Assembly: GCF_004803475.1 (NCBI RefSeq) | Contig: NZ_SRKY01000003.1 | Span: 248,001-312,000 of the forward strand | DNA length: 64,000 bases | Source of the DNA: Aliishimia ponticola | GTDB taxonomy: Bacteria > Pseudomonadota > Alphaproteobacteria > Rhodobacterales > Rhodobacteraceae | Direction: 5' to 3' | Shown: piece by piece, positions 63,615-64,000 of the stretch | How positions within the stretch are numbered: the stretch's first letter is position 1 | Layout: each line of letters starts with the position of its first letter | Notes under the pieces: model-generated | What the model was told of the DNA's origin: nothing | Databases searched by the model: none | Seen by the model: only the letters and a program-made list of their open reading frames with translations | Program-made: the position numbers and the translations under genes

Positions 63615-64000
63615 TGCCCGTCCTGAAGGCCGGATTGATCGGCGCGCATATCTCGCGCACGCGGCTGCCTGCCGCGCTGGATCTGCTTTGTGCCGAACAC
63701 GGCTGGAGCCTGGATTTCAAGCTGATCGACACTGCCGACCTGCCGCAATTCGATTTCGACGCGCAGATGCACACCGCCCAAGACGAGGGCTGGTCCGGCA
63801 TGACCGTGACCCACCCCTGGAAGACCGACGCGCGCCGCTTCGTCGGAGAGGCGATGGGCGCCGAAGCCGTGCATCTGGGCGCGTGCAACACGGTGACGTT
63901 CGCGCCTGATCTGCGCGGCCATAACACCGATTACACTGGCTTTCTTGCCGCGTTCCGCGCCTTTGACCATGTGCCCGGGCGCGTGGTTCTCATGGGGGCG
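63614..64000 (+). CDS. Shikimate-dehydrogenase-like protein (5' part, cut by the window)
   Basis: At least 129 residues are present. Motifs GLIGAHISRTRLPAAL, the catalytic lysine in VTHPWKTDARR, LGACNTV and GHNTDYTGFL are those of shikimate/quinate dehydrogenases. The substrate Ser pair normally seen near the start is changed to S-R-T. Its place inside a sugar-acid operon suggests a relative that acts on quinate, shikimate or a sugar-acid-derived ring compound rather than the aromatic-pathway AroE. The NAD(P)-binding half and the end lie outside the window. Confidence 0.85.
   Translation, partial: MPVLKAGLIGAHISRTRLPAALDLLCAEHGWSLDFKLIDTADLPQFDFDAQMHTAQDEGWSGMTVTHPWKTDARRFVGEAMGAEAVHLGACNTVTFAPDLRGHNTDYTGFLAAFRAFDHVPGRVVLMGA

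Overview
The window looks like chromosomal DNA of a GC-rich alphaproteobacterium of the Rhodobacteraceae (Roseobacter-type). Four things support this. The ccoN start, fnrL and hemN lie together with FNR boxes, as in Rhodobacter. A secreted protein ends in a VPLPA-CTERM sorting tail. The genes are tightly packed with ATGA-type overlaps. The gene content (AidB-like dehydrogenase, form II CoxL, TRAP sugar-acid loci) also fits. No phage, insertion sequence, integrase or CRISPR array was seen.

Layout. 0-3.5 kb: oxygen-responsive block (start of ccoN, an orphan capsule-type protein, FnrL, HemN). 3.5-9.8 kb: housekeeping genes (esterase-type hydrolase, acyl-CoA synthetase, Kbp-like BON-LysM protein, ABC exporter, tRNA-Gly(TCC), ABM monooxygenase). 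10-11.7 kb: membrane hybrid histidine kinase. 11.9-19.1 kb: a catabolic run of AidB-like acyl-CoA dehydrogenase, AtuA-like DUF1446, DUF4387, an unusual TIM-barrel/methylglyoxal-synthase fusion, an ectoine-hydrolase-like M24 protein and an ArgE-like M20 deacetylase. 19.2-21.5 kb: small HTH regulator, SulP transporter, small winged-helix protein.

21.6-47 kb is the most interesting part: an apparent PQQ-dependent alcohol oxidation regulon. It holds pqqABCDE including the 33-residue PqqA, a kinase/FIST/LuxR-regulator trio, a class III adenylate cyclase, and a PQQ alcohol dehydrogenase with the extra Asp that marks lanthanide-dependent enzymes. It also holds two periplasmic cytochromes c, an ABC/beta-propeller accessory set like the Pseudomonas ped genes, a MxaJ/XoxJ-like binding protein, a form II CoxGSLM molybdo-flavoprotein set and a NosR-like/ApbE pair without nos or nir genes. 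A short element of the type GACCAwwGK recurs 40-100 bp upstream of nearly every transcription unit in this region. It may be the binding site of the LuxR-type regulator, which would tie these units into one regulon.

47-64 kb: a VPLPA-CTERM secreted protein, malonyl-CoA synthetase, then two opposed sugar-acid catabolic operons around a GntR regulator with a clear palindromic operator. They contain an enolase-superfamily dehydratase, 2-hydroxyacid dehydrogenase, FAH-family hydrolase, IlvD/Edd dehydratase, SDR, DenD-like dehydrogenase, a TRAP transporter, a UxaA-type dehydratase, a Gfo/Idh/MocA oxidoreductase and a shikimate-dehydrogenase-like gene cut by the window end. Dispersed REP-like hairpins headed by GTAG (four copies, one with compensatory stem changes) and a second intergenic repeat (three copies) are scattered through the window.
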